Notes: generated by a model from the sequence alone, not told the origin. A stretch of DNA of 64,000 nt from an uncultured Burkholderiales bacterium (GCA_903822825.1 CAIJQQ010000060.1:124001-188000); one strand, 5' to 3'; positions 1-8,651 are shown, numbered from the stretch's first letter. A program made the numbers and translations.

Positions 1-689
1 AAAGGATGGGTGTGTGAATAACCACGCTGGGTGGAATAGGCCATGGCCAACAAAAAGCCTTCGTCGCCACGCGCCAGGTTTTGCAGGCGGGTGGCGCGAC
101 CGGCCGGAAAACGCAGCGGCTCACGCGTCAAATCAGAGGGTGCGGGGTCGCCCGTCAGCGGCTCAAAGCGCTCGATCAAGCCTTCTTGGTTGAGCAAGTC
201 CACCACGCGGGGCACGGCTTCGGGGACCTTGTCCACCAGCGGCGCGGCCACGGCATCGGATGTGCTGTCCAGCGTTTGCGCCTCGGCCAGCAAACTGAAG
301 TCCAGCAGGCGCTGGGTGTAGTCGTAAGTGGGGCCCAACACCTGGCCGCCGGGCAAGTCTTTGAAAGTGGCCGAAATGCGGCGGTCCAACTGCATGTGGG
401 TGGTGTCCAGCGGACAGGTGCTTCCCAAACGCGGCAAGGTGGCACGGTAGGCGCGCAGCAAAAAGATGGCCTCGACCAAGTCGCCACTGGCTTGTTTGAT
501 GGCAAGGGAGGCCAATTCAGGGTCGTACACCGAGCCTTCTGTCATGACGCGGTCCACCGACAGCTTGAGCTGTTGGCAGATCTGGCGCACAGTGAGTTCG
601 GGCTGGGCGCTGTCACCACGGCGCTGCACGGCCAGCAGCTTGTAGCTGTTGAGGATGGCGGTTTCTCCGCCTTTGACGGCAACGTACAT
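1..689 (-). CDS. phnI: PhnI, C-P lyase core subunit (3' end outside window)
   Basis: PhnI is a core subunit of the PhnGHIJ carbon-phosphorus lyase complex and acts with PhnG and PhnH in the first step, coupling phosphonate to ATP-derived ribose. The frame is open from the ATG at 689 to the window edge, giving about 229 residues of a roughly 360-residue family. The N-terminus MYVAVKGGE and the later LVEAIFLLRAYR segment are characteristic of PhnI. The start lies one base after the phnH stop, as expected for translational coupling. The C-terminal part and any following phnJ lie beyond position 1 and cannot be assessed. Confidence 0.93.
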   Translation of the reverse strand, partial: MYVAVKGGETAILNSYKLLAVQRRGDSAQPELTVRQICQQLKLSVDRVMTEGSVYDPELASLAIKQASGDLVEAIFLLRAYRATLPRLGSTCPLDTTHMQLDRRISATFKDLPGGQVLGPTYDYTQRLLDFSLLAEAQTLDSTSDAVAAPLVDKVPEAVPRVVDLLNQEGLIERFEPLTGDPAPSDLTREPLRFPAGRATRLQNLARGDEGFLLAMAYSTQRGYSHTHP

Positions 690-690
690 G

Positions 691-1308
691 TCAAGACTCC
701 GTGGCGGGCAAGATGCGGGCAGTGCGCGGCAGACCCGACACTTGCTTGGCGGTGCTGAAAAACACATCCACACCCCTGGGAAAACTGGCGTGGTTGTCGG
801 CCCATTGCGGCGTGAAATCGCTGGGTAAGCCGCGCGCGTGCAAATTTCGCTCTGACTCAATACCGGGGCCTTGCAATCGCCAAGCACCGGCATTGCTGTG
901 CAGACTGTCCACTTCAAGCACGCAAGTGGCAGACTGGTCGGGGTAAGCATCGCTGCCCTTTTGCAGGCTTGTCAGCTGGGGCATGTCGTCACCCTGTGCC
1001 ACCCACAAGAACTGAGCGGCTGACGCATCGGTCACGATCTGGCAGCCGGTGTGAAAGCGCAACCAGGCCGGCGCATCACTGCGGGCCAAAGCCGGTGACA
1101 GCCACAAGGTGGTGTCGGTATCGAGCAAGCCCAGCAACAGTGCTGCTGCTGCGCCATGGCCTTGGCGCGGCAACGCGGTATCGAGTGGCATGTCGAACAC
1201 GCGGCCGGGGTGCGACAAGGCCTCGAGCGCCACGCGAAACACCGCTTGGCTGCCAAAGGCCTCGTGGTCAAACCCGGCCACGATGCTTTGCAAATCGGCG
1301 GCGTTCAT
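691..1308 (-). CDS. phnH: PhnH, C-P lyase core subunit
   Basis: PhnH is a 205-residue subunit of the C-P lyase core complex. Length and overall sequence fit the family: an N-terminal AFRVALEALSHPGRV-like segment, then a central region around a TLWLSPAL motif. It overlaps the phnG stop by 4 bases (ATGA) and ends one base before the phnI start, so phnG-phnH-phnI is a single translationally coupled operon on the minus strand. I see no frameshift or truncation. Confidence 0.92.
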   Translation of the reverse strand: MNAADLQSIVAGFDHEAFGSQAVFRVALEALSHPGRVFDMPLDTALPRQGHGAAAALLLGLLDTDTTLWLSPALARSDAPAWLRFHTGCQIVTDASAAQFLWVAQGDDMPQLTSLQKGSDAYPDQSATCVLEVDSLHSNAGAWRLQGPGIESERNLHARGLPSDFTPQWADNHASFPRGVDVFFSTAKQVSGLPRTARILPATES

Positions 1309-1814
1309 GCTTCGTCTCCCTCGTCATCAGCGCTGCCGGCTTCGCGGGCCACGGTGAGAAAGTCCACCTTGGTGGTCAGGGCGCGTTCGTGGCGCAAGGC
1401 CTGCTGCTGTTGCAGGTGTTCGCGCAAGGGCTTCAACAGTTTGTCTTCCAACGCATCGCGTTGCGTCGGGTCTTGCAACAGGGCGTCAGCCGTCGCGGCC
1501 AATTGTGCTTGCCGGTGGTTACGTCCCAGCACATAGGCCACACCCACTGGCGCATGGGCATCTGCACCGGCCAAGCGCAAAGCACAGCGGGTGACGGTGA
1601 TCTCGCCCAGATTGAACCGCTCGCCCGTGCCCCCTGCACGGCCCTGCACCATCATCAAACCCGCTTCGGGTTTGCGCAGCCATTGGGGGGCGGTGCTGAC
1701 TTGCTGGGGCAATGCACCGTCCAACAAGCTTTGGGGCGCTCTGGCCAGCAAAGCCATCCACTCGGGACGGGTGGTGGGCCGTTGCACGCCAAGATTGTCA
1801 AATGATTGAAACAT
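1305..1814 (-). CDS. phnG: PhnG, C-P lyase core subunit
   Basis: PhnG (about 169 residues here) is the first subunit of the C-P lyase core. Landmarks are the GLMMVQGRAGGTGERFNLGE segment and the following RCALRLAG; both are typical of PhnG, where the region contacts PhnI. I use the ATG at 1814, giving MFQSFDNLG. A longer in-frame GTG-type start would run into the divergent regulatory region that carries a GntR/HutC-type operator. It is the first gene of the minus-strand phn operon and probably shares a control region with phnF. Confidence 0.9.
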   Translation of the reverse strand: MFQSFDNLGVQRPTTRPEWMALLARAPQSLLDGALPQQVSTAPQWLRKPEAGLMMVQGRAGGTGERFNLGEITVTRCALRLAGADAHAPVGVAYVLGRNHRQAQLAATADALLQDPTQRDALEDKLLKPLREHLQQQQALRHERALTTKVDFLTVAREAGSADDEGDEA

Positions 1815-1833
1815 CGCTGTGGCACCCTCTGGC

Positions 1834-1845
1834 TTGTCTATACAA
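1834..1845. promoter_or_regulatory. Probable PhnF (GntR/HutC) operator
   Basis: TTGTCTATACAA is a near-perfect palindrome containing GT-C-TA-T-AC. This matches the operator consensus established for the HutC subfamily of GntR regulators (GT-N-TA-N-AC). It lies 20 bases upstream of the phnG start and about 90 bases upstream of the favoured phnF start, where a repressor could control both directions. Binding by the adjacent PhnF is inferred. Confidence 0.6.
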
Positions 1846-1932
1846 CTCAAACATGGTTGCCAGCTTAGGCAAGGCGTGTGTAGCTTTCATGACAAACCCA
1901 CACCTTGTTTGTCGACTTCTTTGGAGACTTCT

Positions 1933-2706
1933 TTGGCCACTCCTTTAGCGCTTGCGTCACCGCATCTCGAAGATACAAGACCCACGCAGCCTGAGCGCGA
2001 CAGCTTTTGGTCGCGCATTGCACAGCAATTGGCCGATGCCATTGGACAAGGCCAATACACCCCCGGTGAACGCTTGCCTTCTGAGCATGTTCTGGCCGAG
2101 CAGTTCGGCGTCAACCGCCACACCATTCGCCGCTCTTTGGCCCATCTGGGTCAACGCGGCTTGGTGCGCTCGACGCAAGGGCGGGGGACTTTTGTCGAGG
2201 CCTTTGCCGTCGACTTGGCGCTGGGCAAACGCACGCGTCACCGGCAAAGCCTGGCACAAGCGGGCGTGCGCGGGGGTTTGCAAATCTTGCAATCGCAAAC
2301 GGTGTTGGCCCTGGCCGATCAAGCCCAAGCGCTCAAGGTCAACACAGGCAGCCCCTTGCTTTGCCTGCAAGTGCTGGGTGAAGGCGCAGGGCAACCCCTG
2401 CATGTGAGCGAACGTTACTTTCCGCTACCGCGTTTTGCAGGCTTGGCCGATGCGGTGGCCCGAAGCGGCTCCATCACTGAAGCCTTTGCCCAGCATGGCG
2501 TGAGCGACTACCAACGGCAAGAAAGCCGAATCAGCGCCCGCTTGCCCAGTTCCGACGTGGCATCCTTGCTCTGCCAAGTGAATTCGCGGCCTGTGCTGCT
2601 GGTCAGCAGCGTGAACGTGGACCTGCAGGGCGTGCCCATTGAATTTGCGTTGGCCTGGTTTGCAGGCGACCGCGTGACCTTGACGGTGAAAAACGATGAA
2701 ATCTGA
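1933..2706 (+). CDS. phnF: PhnF, GntR/HutC-family regulator of phosphonate genes
   Basis: N-terminal winged helix of the GntR family: FWSRIAQQLADAIGQG, then GERLPSEHVLAEQFGVNRHT, then the recognition region TIRRSLAHLGQRGLV. It is followed by a UTRA effector domain as in HutC-type regulators. The frame is open from a GTG at 1819, but that start would span the palindromic operator at 1834-1845. The TTG at 1933 has GGAG six bases upstream and gives an N-terminus of normal length, so I prefer it; the start stays uncertain. It overlaps the next gene by 11 bases and is divergent from phnGHI, the usual arrangement for a local phn regulator. Confidence 0.85.
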   Translation: MATPLALASPHLEDTRPTQPERDSFWSRIAQQLADAIGQGQYTPGERLPSEHVLAEQFGVNRHTIRRSLAHLGQRGLVRSTQGRGTFVEAFAVDLALGKRTRHRQSLAQAGVRGGLQILQSQTVLALADQAQALKVNTGSPLLCLQVLGEGAGQPLHVSERYFPLPRFAGLADAVARSGSITEAFAQHGVSDYQRQESRISARLPSSDVASLLCQVNSRPVLLVSSVNVDLQGVPIEFALAWFAGDRVTLTVKNDEI

Positions 2707-3409
2707 ACACCCTTTGCCCTACCGCTGTGCGGTGTATTTTGTGCCCGAAGTCCACGGCTCCTGGTGGCAGGCGGGCAGCCAATGGCTGGGGCGCTGCGGG
2801 GCCAGCGGAGCGTCTTACCCGCCGCCGGACATTGCAGGTGTGGCGACCTCGGTATTTCAGGCCTGCACTGCCGACCCCCGGCGCTACGGCTGGCACGCCA
2901 CCTTGAAAGCGCCCTTTCGCTTGGCAGCTGGGCAAAGCCTTCACGCGGTGCAAAAAGCCATGCGAGAACTGGCCCTCAGCTTGCCCGCCTTTGACATGCC
3001 ACCCCTGCACGTCACCCGGATGGGAAGCTTTTTGGCGTTGGTGCCTCAAGGGGACCTCTCTCAGATCCAGGCCACTGCCGCGGCCTGTGTCACGAAGCTG
3101 CACCCCCTGGCCCAAGCCTTGAGCGTGGCGGATTTGGCGAGGCGCCGCAAAGCCCCTTTGACGCCAGAACAAGACCGCCTGTTGTTGGCTTGGGGCTACC
3201 CCTGGGTGTTTGACGAGTTTCGCTTTCACCTGTCTTTGACGGGCCCCTTGAACGAACTGTCGCCAGAGGTCCAAGACGCCTTGCAGGCCGCGGCAACAGC
3301 GCATTTCGAGGACCTGCCGATCTGCCGCTTTGGCCACTTGGCCTTGTTTGTAGAGCCCCAAGCGGGAGCCGATTTTGAATTGGTCGACACCATGGCCTTG
3401 ACCGCATGA
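2696..3409 (+). CDS. DUF1045 phosphonate-associated 2H phosphoesterase-like protein
   Basis: This 237-residue protein belongs to the DUF1045 family, which occurs in phosphonate operons. It carries the two signature motifs of 2H phosphoesterases, HATL at residues 67-70 and HLSL at 178-181, each contributing a catalytic histidine. The family probably acts on a cyclic or linear phosphoribosyl intermediate of C-P lyase metabolism, but its exact reaction is not settled. It overlaps phnF by 11 bases upstream and phnN by 4 bases (ATGA) downstream, so the three genes are co-translated. Confidence 0.85.
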   Translation: MKSEHPLPYRCAVYFVPEVHGSWWQAGSQWLGRCGASGASYPPPDIAGVATSVFQACTADPRRYGWHATLKAPFRLAAGQSLHAVQKAMRELALSLPAFDMPPLHVTRMGSFLALVPQGDLSQIQATAAACVTKLHPLAQALSVADLARRRKAPLTPEQDRLLLAWGYPWVFDEFRFHLSLTGPLNELSPEVQDALQAAATAHFEDLPICRFGHLALFVEPQAGADFELVDTMALTA

Positions 3410-3984
3410 ACCGGCGACTGATTTATGTGATGGGGCCTTCGGGCGCGGGCAAGGACAGCGTGTTGGGCTGGTTGCGCGAACACTTGCCTGCCGATTTCCC
3501 TGTGCATTGGGCAAGGCGCACCATCACCCGACCCGCGTCAGCGGGCGGCGAGGCGCACGAAGCGACCGATGCACAAGCCTTTGAGCATTTGCGCAGCCAA
3601 GGCGCCTTTGCGCTGACATGGCAGGCCAACGGTTTGCATTACGGTGTTCGACACACCGAATTGGCGCTCTTGCAACAAGGCCACTGGGTGCTGGTCAACG
3701 GCTCACGCGGCCACTTGCACCAGGCCTTGCAAAGCCATCCGGGCTTGCAGGTGGTCCACATCACAGCAGAACCCACTGTCCTGATGCAACGCCTGACGGC
3801 CCGTCAACGGGAATCACCTGATGAAATCCAGCAACGCGTCCAACGCGCCAGCACATGGACTGCACCCGAAGGGGCGATTCAGATTTCCAACAACGGTAGC
3901 TTGGAACAAGCCAGTCTGACTTTGTGGGCTGAACTTGAAAAAATGCCAAACTGGCCTGTGAGGCCTGCACCGGCCATTGGATGA
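3406..3984 (+). CDS. phnN: PhnN, ribose 1,5-bisphosphate phosphokinase
   Basis: PhnN phosphorylates ribose 1,5-bisphosphate with ATP to give PRPP, returning the ribose moiety released by C-P lyase to nucleotide metabolism. The 192-residue protein has the guanylate-kinase-like fold signature: a P-loop GPSGAGKDS at residues 10-18 and the RTITRPAS segment that binds the substrate phosphate. Start ATG at 3406 overlaps the preceding stop. It is the last gene of the plus-strand phnF operon. Confidence 0.92.
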   Translation: MNRRLIYVMGPSGAGKDSVLGWLREHLPADFPVHWARRTITRPASAGGEAHEATDAQAFEHLRSQGAFALTWQANGLHYGVRHTELALLQQGHWVLVNGSRGHLHQALQSHPGLQVVHITAEPTVLMQRLTARQRESPDEIQQRVQRASTWTAPEGAIQISNNGSLEQASLTLWAELEKMPNWPVRPAPAIG

Positions 3985-4038
3985 CCGATGCTTGCCTATG
4001 TGGTCTGTGCGCAGCAGCCGCAGCCGCAGTTCAGAAAA

Positions 4039-4067
4039 TCCAAACCCAACGGGTTGGCTTGTTTGGA
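4039..4067 (-). terminator. Candidate intrinsic terminator for the IclR-family gene
   Basis: TCCAAAC at 4039-4045 pairs with GTTTGGA at 4061-4067; the inner AACCC/GGGTT adds an alternative stem. On the minus strand the hairpin is followed by TTTTCTG, a short U-tract. It lies between convergent phnN and the regulator gene and could work for both. Confidence 0.4.
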
Positions 4068-4085
4068 AAAGCATCTGCGGTCAGC

Positions 4086-4862
4086 TTAGACAACGCCGTG
4101 GTGCACGCCCGAATTTGTTGCGGGCCGATGGGTGCGCATCTGTGCGGCCAACTCTGAAGCCCTGCTCAGCGGCAGCCGTGTGCGTGAAGCACCAATGGAC
4201 AGCGCAGCCACTGCGGCGCCGCCCAACTGCCAGTGCAAACCCACCGCAGCGATGCCGGCCGTGTTGCGGTAAGCAAAGCCGCGCTGGCGTGTGCTTTGCA
4301 CCCAGCGCATGAGTTGTGCACGCGTGACGCCTTCGAGTTCATAAGCTTCGCGGTGCTGTGCATGGTGCAGTTGGACCGTCGGATCATCCAGTGCGGCCAG
4401 CATGGCGATGCTGGCCACACCCAGGCCCAGCAAGCGCGTCTCGCCCACCGTCTGGCGAAAAGCAGGCACCGCATGCTCACCCTGCTCCAAATGCAGGCAG
4501 TGGCTGTAGTCGCCCAAGCGCAAGACCAAAAACACGTTGTCGCCGCTCAGGCGCGCCAGGGTCTTCATGGCGGGCTGGCACTGGCGGATCAAGGCCGCCT
4601 GCCCCAGACTCGCGGCGCCCCAGGCTGTGGCTTGCACGCCCAGGGTATAGCGGCCACTTTGTGCATCGCGCTCGAGCAGCCCGGCATGCTGCAGGCTGCC
4701 CAACATGCGCCAGGCGGTGGTGCGGTCCAGACCGCTGGCCTGCACCAAAGCCTGCAAAGTGGTGCCCTGATCGTGGTGGAAGGCGACCAGGTTCACCAAG
4801 CCCATGGCGCGTTCGATGCTCTGGGCACCCGGGCGAGCCCCAGGCAAGGTCGGGTGGTTCAT
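4086..4862 (-). CDS. IclR-family transcriptional regulator
   Basis: A 258-residue protein with an N-terminal winged helix (residues about 15-75: SIERAMGLVNLVAFH, then GLDRTTAWRMLGSLQHAGLLE) and an IclR effector domain containing the typical late GIAAVGLHWQLG segment. It is divergent from the acyl-CoA carboxylase operon with an inverted repeat between the two starts. A role as local repressor or activator of that operon is inferred from position. The effector is probably an acyl-CoA or acid of the pathway; nothing in the sequence identifies it. Confidence 0.88.
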   Translation of the reverse strand: MNHPTLPGARPGAQSIERAMGLVNLVAFHHDQGTTLQALVQASGLDRTTAWRMLGSLQHAGLLERDAQSGRYTLGVQATAWGAASLGQAALIRQCQPAMKTLARLSGDNVFLVLRLGDYSHCLHLEQGEHAVPAFRQTVGETRLLGLGVASIAMLAALDDPTVQLHHAQHREAYELEGVTRAQLMRWVQSTRQRGFAYRNTAGIAAVGLHWQLGGAAVAALSIGASRTRLPLSRASELAAQMRTHRPATNSGVHHGVV

Positions 4863-4888
4863 CGGTGAAACATCAGGGAAAGCACCAA

Positions 4889-4903
4889 GTGCACATTATG
4901 CAC
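4889..4903. promoter_or_regulatory. Inverted repeat, candidate IclR-family operator
   Basis: GTGCA at 4889-4893 and TGCAC at 4899-4903 form a perfect inverted repeat with 5-base spacer CATTA. It lies 26 bases from the regulator start and about 50 bases before the carboxylase start, the expected place for a divergent autoregulated operator. Confidence 0.5.
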
Positions 4904-4955
4904 ATCAGGTTGACCAGGCATGGTCACGGCACATGTGCTGCGCTGCAATCGGTGC

Positions 4956-6578
4956 ATGACCCCTTTTCAGACCCAGATTCATCCCGCGTCCCAAGCCTTT
5001 GCCGCGCAGCGCCAAGGCATGCTGGCCTTGATCGACGCCTGGCATGCGCTGGAGCAGCGCGCCACAGACGCCTCGGCCCAATCGGCCGGGCGCTTTGCCA
5101 AACGCGGCGCTTTGCTGCCCCGCGAGCGGCTGGCGCAACTGCTGGACCCCGGCGCACCGTTTTTGCCACTGGCCACGCTGGCCGGTTACGGCATGGACGA
5201 CCCGGACTTGTCGCGATGCGTGCCCGGCGGCTCGCAACTGGCAGGCATTGGCCAAGTCAGCGGCGTGCGCTGCATGGTGGTGGTGACCGACTCGGGCATC
5301 GACGCCGGGGCCCTGACCGAAGCGGGCAACCAAAAGCTCATGCGCTGCCAGGAGATCGCGTTGCAAAACAAGCTGCCCTTTGTGCACCTGGTCGAATCGG
5401 CAGGCTCCAACTTGCGTAAATACCGCGTTGAGAAATTCATCCGGGGCGGCGGCATGTTCTACAACCTGGCGCGCTTGTCGGCCGCTGGCCTGCCGGTGCT
5501 CACTGTGGTGCACGGCTCGTCCACCGCAGGCGGGGCTTACATGCCCGGCCTGTCGGATTACGTGATCATGGTGCGCGGTCAAGCCAAAGCCTTTTTGGCG
5601 GGGCCACCCTTGCTCAAAGCCGCCACGGGCGAGGTCGCCACCGACGAGGCGCTCGGCGGCACCGACATGCACGCCACCGTGAGCGGCCTGGCCGAATACG
5701 TGGCGCAAGACGACGCCCACGCGATTGCCCTGGCCCGCGATGTGCTCGCCGCCATCGACTGGCCCCTGGCGCAAGTGCCCCCGCCCAACCAAGCGCCGCG
5801 CCCGCCCCGGCTGAATCCCGACGACCTCGCGGGCGTGATGGTGCTGGAACACCGCCAGCCCATCGACATGCGCGAAGTCATTGCGCGGCTCGTGGACGAC
5901 TCGGCTTGGCTCGACTTCAAACCCGACTACGGCAGCGCCACCGTGTGCGGCCACGCCCGCATCGACGGTTATGCCCTGGCCTTCATCAGCAACAACGGCC
6001 CCATCGACCCGGCAGGCGCGACCAAGGCGGCGCAGTTCATCCACCTGTGCAACCAGTCGGGCACGCCCATCGTGTTTTTGCAAAACACCACCGGTTTCAT
6101 CGTGGGCCGCGCCTCCGAAGAGGCCGGCATGATCAAGCACGGGGCCAAGATGATCCAGGCGCTGAGCAACTCGCAGGTGCCCCACATCACCCTGCACTGC
6201 GGCGCGTCGTTTGGCGCGGGCAACTACGGCATGTGCGGGCGCGCCTTTCACCCGCACTTTTGTTTTTCGTGGCCCAACGCCCGATCGGCCGTGATGGGCG
6301 GCGAGCAGGCCGCCACCACGCTCGACATCGTGGCCCGACAGCAAGCCGAACGCAGCGGCAAAGCTGTGGACGAAGCCCGGCTGCTGGCGCAAAAAACCGA
6401 GATCGTGGGCCTGTTCGAGAGCCAGGCCAGTGCCTTCTACACCAGCGGGCATATGCTGGACGACGGCATCATCGACCCGCGCCAAACCCGCGAAGTGCTG
6501 TCGCTGGTCCTGGCCACCGTGCGCGAAGCCGCTGCACGCGCCCCGCACGCGATGCAGTTCGCCGTGCCCCGCTTCTGA
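4956..6578 (+). CDS. Acyl-CoA carboxylase beta subunit (carboxyltransferase; AtuC/LiuB-like)
   Basis: Carboxyltransferase subunit of a biotin-dependent acyl-CoA carboxylase, about 540 residues. The two crotonase-like halves are visible: an N-half with GSSTAGGAYMPGLSDY, where the backbone forms an oxyanion hole, and a C-half with IVFLQNTTGFIVG and GASFGAGNYGMCGRAF. This pattern is seen in methylcrotonyl- and geranyl-CoA carboxylases rather than propionyl-CoA carboxylase. I use the ATG at 4956 (MTPFQTQIHP); an in-frame ATG at 4920 is closer to the operator and adds residues not expected in the family. It is the first gene of a six-gene operon whose fourth gene is the biotin subunit. The substrate is probably a beta-methyl-branched enoyl-CoA. 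Confidence 0.88.
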   Translation: MTPFQTQIHPASQAFAAQRQGMLALIDAWHALEQRATDASAQSAGRFAKRGALLPRERLAQLLDPGAPFLPLATLAGYGMDDPDLSRCVPGGSQLAGIGQVSGVRCMVVVTDSGIDAGALTEAGNQKLMRCQEIALQNKLPFVHLVESAGSNLRKYRVEKFIRGGGMFYNLARLSAAGLPVLTVVHGSSTAGGAYMPGLSDYVIMVRGQAKAFLAGPPLLKAATGEVATDEALGGTDMHATVSGLAEYVAQDDAHAIALARDVLAAIDWPLAQVPPPNQAPRPPRLNPDDLAGVMVLEHRQPIDMREVIARLVDDSAWLDFKPDYGSATVCGHARIDGYALAFISNNGPIDPAGATKAAQFIHLCNQSGTPIVFLQNTTGFIVGRASEEAGMIKHGAKMIQALSNSQVPHITLHCGASFGAGNYGMCGRAFHPHFCFSWPNARSAVMGGEQAATTLDIVARQQAERSGKAVDEARLLAQKTEIVGLFESQASAFYTSGHMLDDGIIDPRQTREVLSLVLATVREAAARAPHAMQFAVPRF

Positions 6579-6599
6579 ATCTTTGAGGAAAGTCTCGCC

Positions 6600-7766
6600 A
6601 TGATTTACACCGCCGAACACCACGAATTGATGGCCAGCATCCGCCGCTTCATCAGCGCCGAAATCGACCCCTATGTCGACGAATGGGAAGCCGCCGAAAT
6701 CTTTCCCGCCCACGAGGTGTTTCGCAAGATGGGGCAGCTCGGCTTTTTGGGCATCACCAAACCCGAGGCCTATGGCGGCATGGGGCTGGACTTCAGCTAC
6801 GCCTTGGCTGCCGCCGAGGCCATTGGCCATGTGAAGGCCCAAGGCGTGGGCATGGGCATTGGCGTGCAGGCCAACATGGCCACCCCGGCTCTGGCCAGCT
6901 TTGGCTCGGACGAACTCAAGCGCGAATTTTTGGCCCCAGCGATTGCGGGCGAGGTGGTGTGCAGCATCGGCGTGAGCGAGCAAGGTGCGGGCTCGGACGT
7001 GTCTTCGCTCAAGACCCGTGCACGGCGCGACGGCGACGACTACGTGATCAGCGGCGCCAAGATGTGGATCACCAACGGCACGCAAGCCGACTGGATCTGC
7101 CTGCTGTGCAACACCTCGGACGGCCCCTCGCACAAGAACAAGTCGCTCATCATCGTGCCGCTCAAGGACGCGGCTGGCCGCCGCGCCAAGGGCATCGAAG
7201 TGCAAAAGATCAAAAAGTTCGGCATGTGGAGCTCAGACACCGCGCAGATCTTTTTTGACGAAGTGCGCGTGCCGGTGCGCCACCGCATTGGTGAAGAGGG
7301 CATGGGTTTCATCTACCAGATGAAGCAGTTCCAGGAAGAGCGCCTGGACGGCGCCGCGCGCCGCCTGGCCACGGTGGATCTGATCGAGGAAACCGCCACC
7401 TACCTGCGCCAGCGCGTGGCCTTTGGCAAGCCCTTGCTGGACAACCAGTTCATCCAGTACAAACTGGCCGAACTCAAGACCGAAATCGAAGCCCTGCGCG
7501 GCCTGATCTACATGGCCACGCACGCCTATGTGCAGGGGCAAGACGTGACCGAGCTGGCCTCGATGGCCAAGCTCAAGGCTGGACGCTTGGGGCGCGACGT
7601 GGCCGACTGGTGCATGCAGTTTCAGGGCGGCATGGGCTACACCTGGGACAACCGCGTCTCGCGTGCCTACCGCGACTACCGGCTCGGCTCGATCGGCGGC
7701 GGCGCCGACGAGGTGATGCTGATGGTCATTGCCCGCAAGATGGGGCTGATGGACCCGGCCAGTTGA
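6600..7766 (+). CDS. Acyl-CoA dehydrogenase (AtuD/LCAD-like)
   Basis: FAD-dependent acyl-CoA dehydrogenase, 388 residues, introducing the alpha-beta double bond. The order of domains is standard: N-terminal helices, a beta domain with GVSEQGAGSDVSSLKT and MWITNG, and a C-terminal helical domain. The usual YEGT catalytic-Glu motif near the C-terminus is replaced by GSIGGGADEVM. The base probably sits elsewhere, as in long-chain or isovaleryl-type enzymes. The start ATG at 6600 has GAGGAA about 10 bases upstream. In context it would make the enoyl-CoA that the flanking carboxylase uses. Confidence 0.9.
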   Translation: MIYTAEHHELMASIRRFISAEIDPYVDEWEAAEIFPAHEVFRKMGQLGFLGITKPEAYGGMGLDFSYALAAAEAIGHVKAQGVGMGIGVQANMATPALASFGSDELKREFLAPAIAGEVVCSIGVSEQGAGSDVSSLKTRARRDGDDYVISGAKMWITNGTQADWICLLCNTSDGPSHKNKSLIIVPLKDAAGRRAKGIEVQKIKKFGMWSSDTAQIFFDEVRVPVRHRIGEEGMGFIYQMKQFQEERLDGAARRLATVDLIEETATYLRQRVAFGKPLLDNQFIQYKLAELKTEIEALRGLIYMATHAYVQGQDVTELASMAKLKAGRLGRDVADWCMQFQGGMGYTWDNRVSRAYRDYRLGSIGGGADEVMLMVIARKMGLMDPAS

Positions 7767-7777
7767 AAGGGCAAGGC

Positions 7778-8644
7778 ATGGCGTTTGACAACCTTCTCGT
7801 TCAACGAGAACACGGCATGGTGTGGGTCACGCTGCACCACCCTGCAACGCGCAACGCGCTGTCGCCCGACATGGTGGCCGAGCTGTCGCAAACCATTGCG
7901 CAGGCGGCCGAGGACAGCAGCGTGCGTACTTTTGTGCTGCGTGGCAGCGCAGGCTTTTTCTGTGCGGGTGGCAATGTAGGCAACTTCCAGTCGCGCTTGC
8001 AAGCCAATGCGGATGAAGGCGAGGACCCCGTGGTCAGCCGCAACCGCGCTTTTGGCCATGTGCTGCAGGCCCTCACCGCCCTGCCCATGCCGGTGCTGGC
8101 GGTGGTCGAAGGTGCGGCCATGGGCGGCGGCATGGGTCTGGCCTGCTGCGCCGACATCGTGCTGGCCACCCAAGACGCCCGCTTTGCACTGAGTGAAACT
8201 GGTCTGGGCCTGATCCCCGCGCAGATTGCACCCTTTGTGCAGGCCCGCGTGGGCCGCCGTGTGGCGCTGCGCCTGGGCCTGAGCGGCGAACGTGTGAGCG
8301 GCGCGCTGGCACAGTCATTGGGCCTGGTGGATGCACTGGCCGCTGACAGCCAAGCGCTGAACGCCTTGCAAGCGCAGTGGCTCAACCGCATTTTGGCGTG
8401 CGGACCGCAGGCCAACCGTTCGCTCAAAGCACTGCTTTCACGCCCTGCATCAGACAACAGCTCCGATGCGCTCGGCGCATGGCTCGATGACGCGGCCCAA
8501 CGCTTTGCACAGTGCATGCGCAGTGAAGGCGCCGAGGGCATTGCAGCCTTGCGCGAACGCCGCACCCCGACCTGGGCAGTGACGTTGCAAGCCACCGACG
8601 TCGCGCGCCTGCATGGCCGCAGCGAACCCCTTACACCCCCTTGA
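7778..8644 (+). CDS. Enoyl-CoA hydratase/isomerase family protein (AtuE/LiuC-like)
   Basis: Crotonase-fold protein of 288 residues. The oxyanion-hole segments are GFFCAGGNVGNF and EGAAMGGGMGLACCADIV, followed by the SETGLGLIPAQIAPFV region that carries the catalytic glutamate in hydratases. I start it at the ATG at 7778, 12 bases after the dehydrogenase stop; the frame is open further upstream but inside that gene. Between the carboxylase subunits the expected role is hydration of the carboxylated glutaconyl-CoA-type intermediate, as AtuE and LiuC do. Confidence 0.88.
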   Translation: MAFDNLLVQREHGMVWVTLHHPATRNALSPDMVAELSQTIAQAAEDSSVRTFVLRGSAGFFCAGGNVGNFQSRLQANADEGEDPVVSRNRAFGHVLQALTALPMPVLAVVEGAAMGGGMGLACCADIVLATQDARFALSETGLGLIPAQIAPFVQARVGRRVALRLGLSGERVSGALAQSLGLVDALAADSQALNALQAQWLNRILACGPQANRSLKALLSRPASDNSSDALGAWLDDAAQRFAQCMRSEGAEGIAALRERRTPTWAVTLQATDVARLHGRSEPLTPP

Positions 8645-8651
8645 GCTGTCC

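Noticed and set aside
1819-1932. N-terminal extension of phnF from a GTG at 1819
   Set aside because: It would run through the palindromic operator and lacks a Shine-Dalgarno; the extra residues do not resemble GntR N-termini.
4905-7205. A 766-codon open frame on the minus strand
   Set aside because: It lies antisense to the carboxylase and dehydrogenase genes and has a His/Ala/Gly-rich composition typical of high-GC antisense frames.
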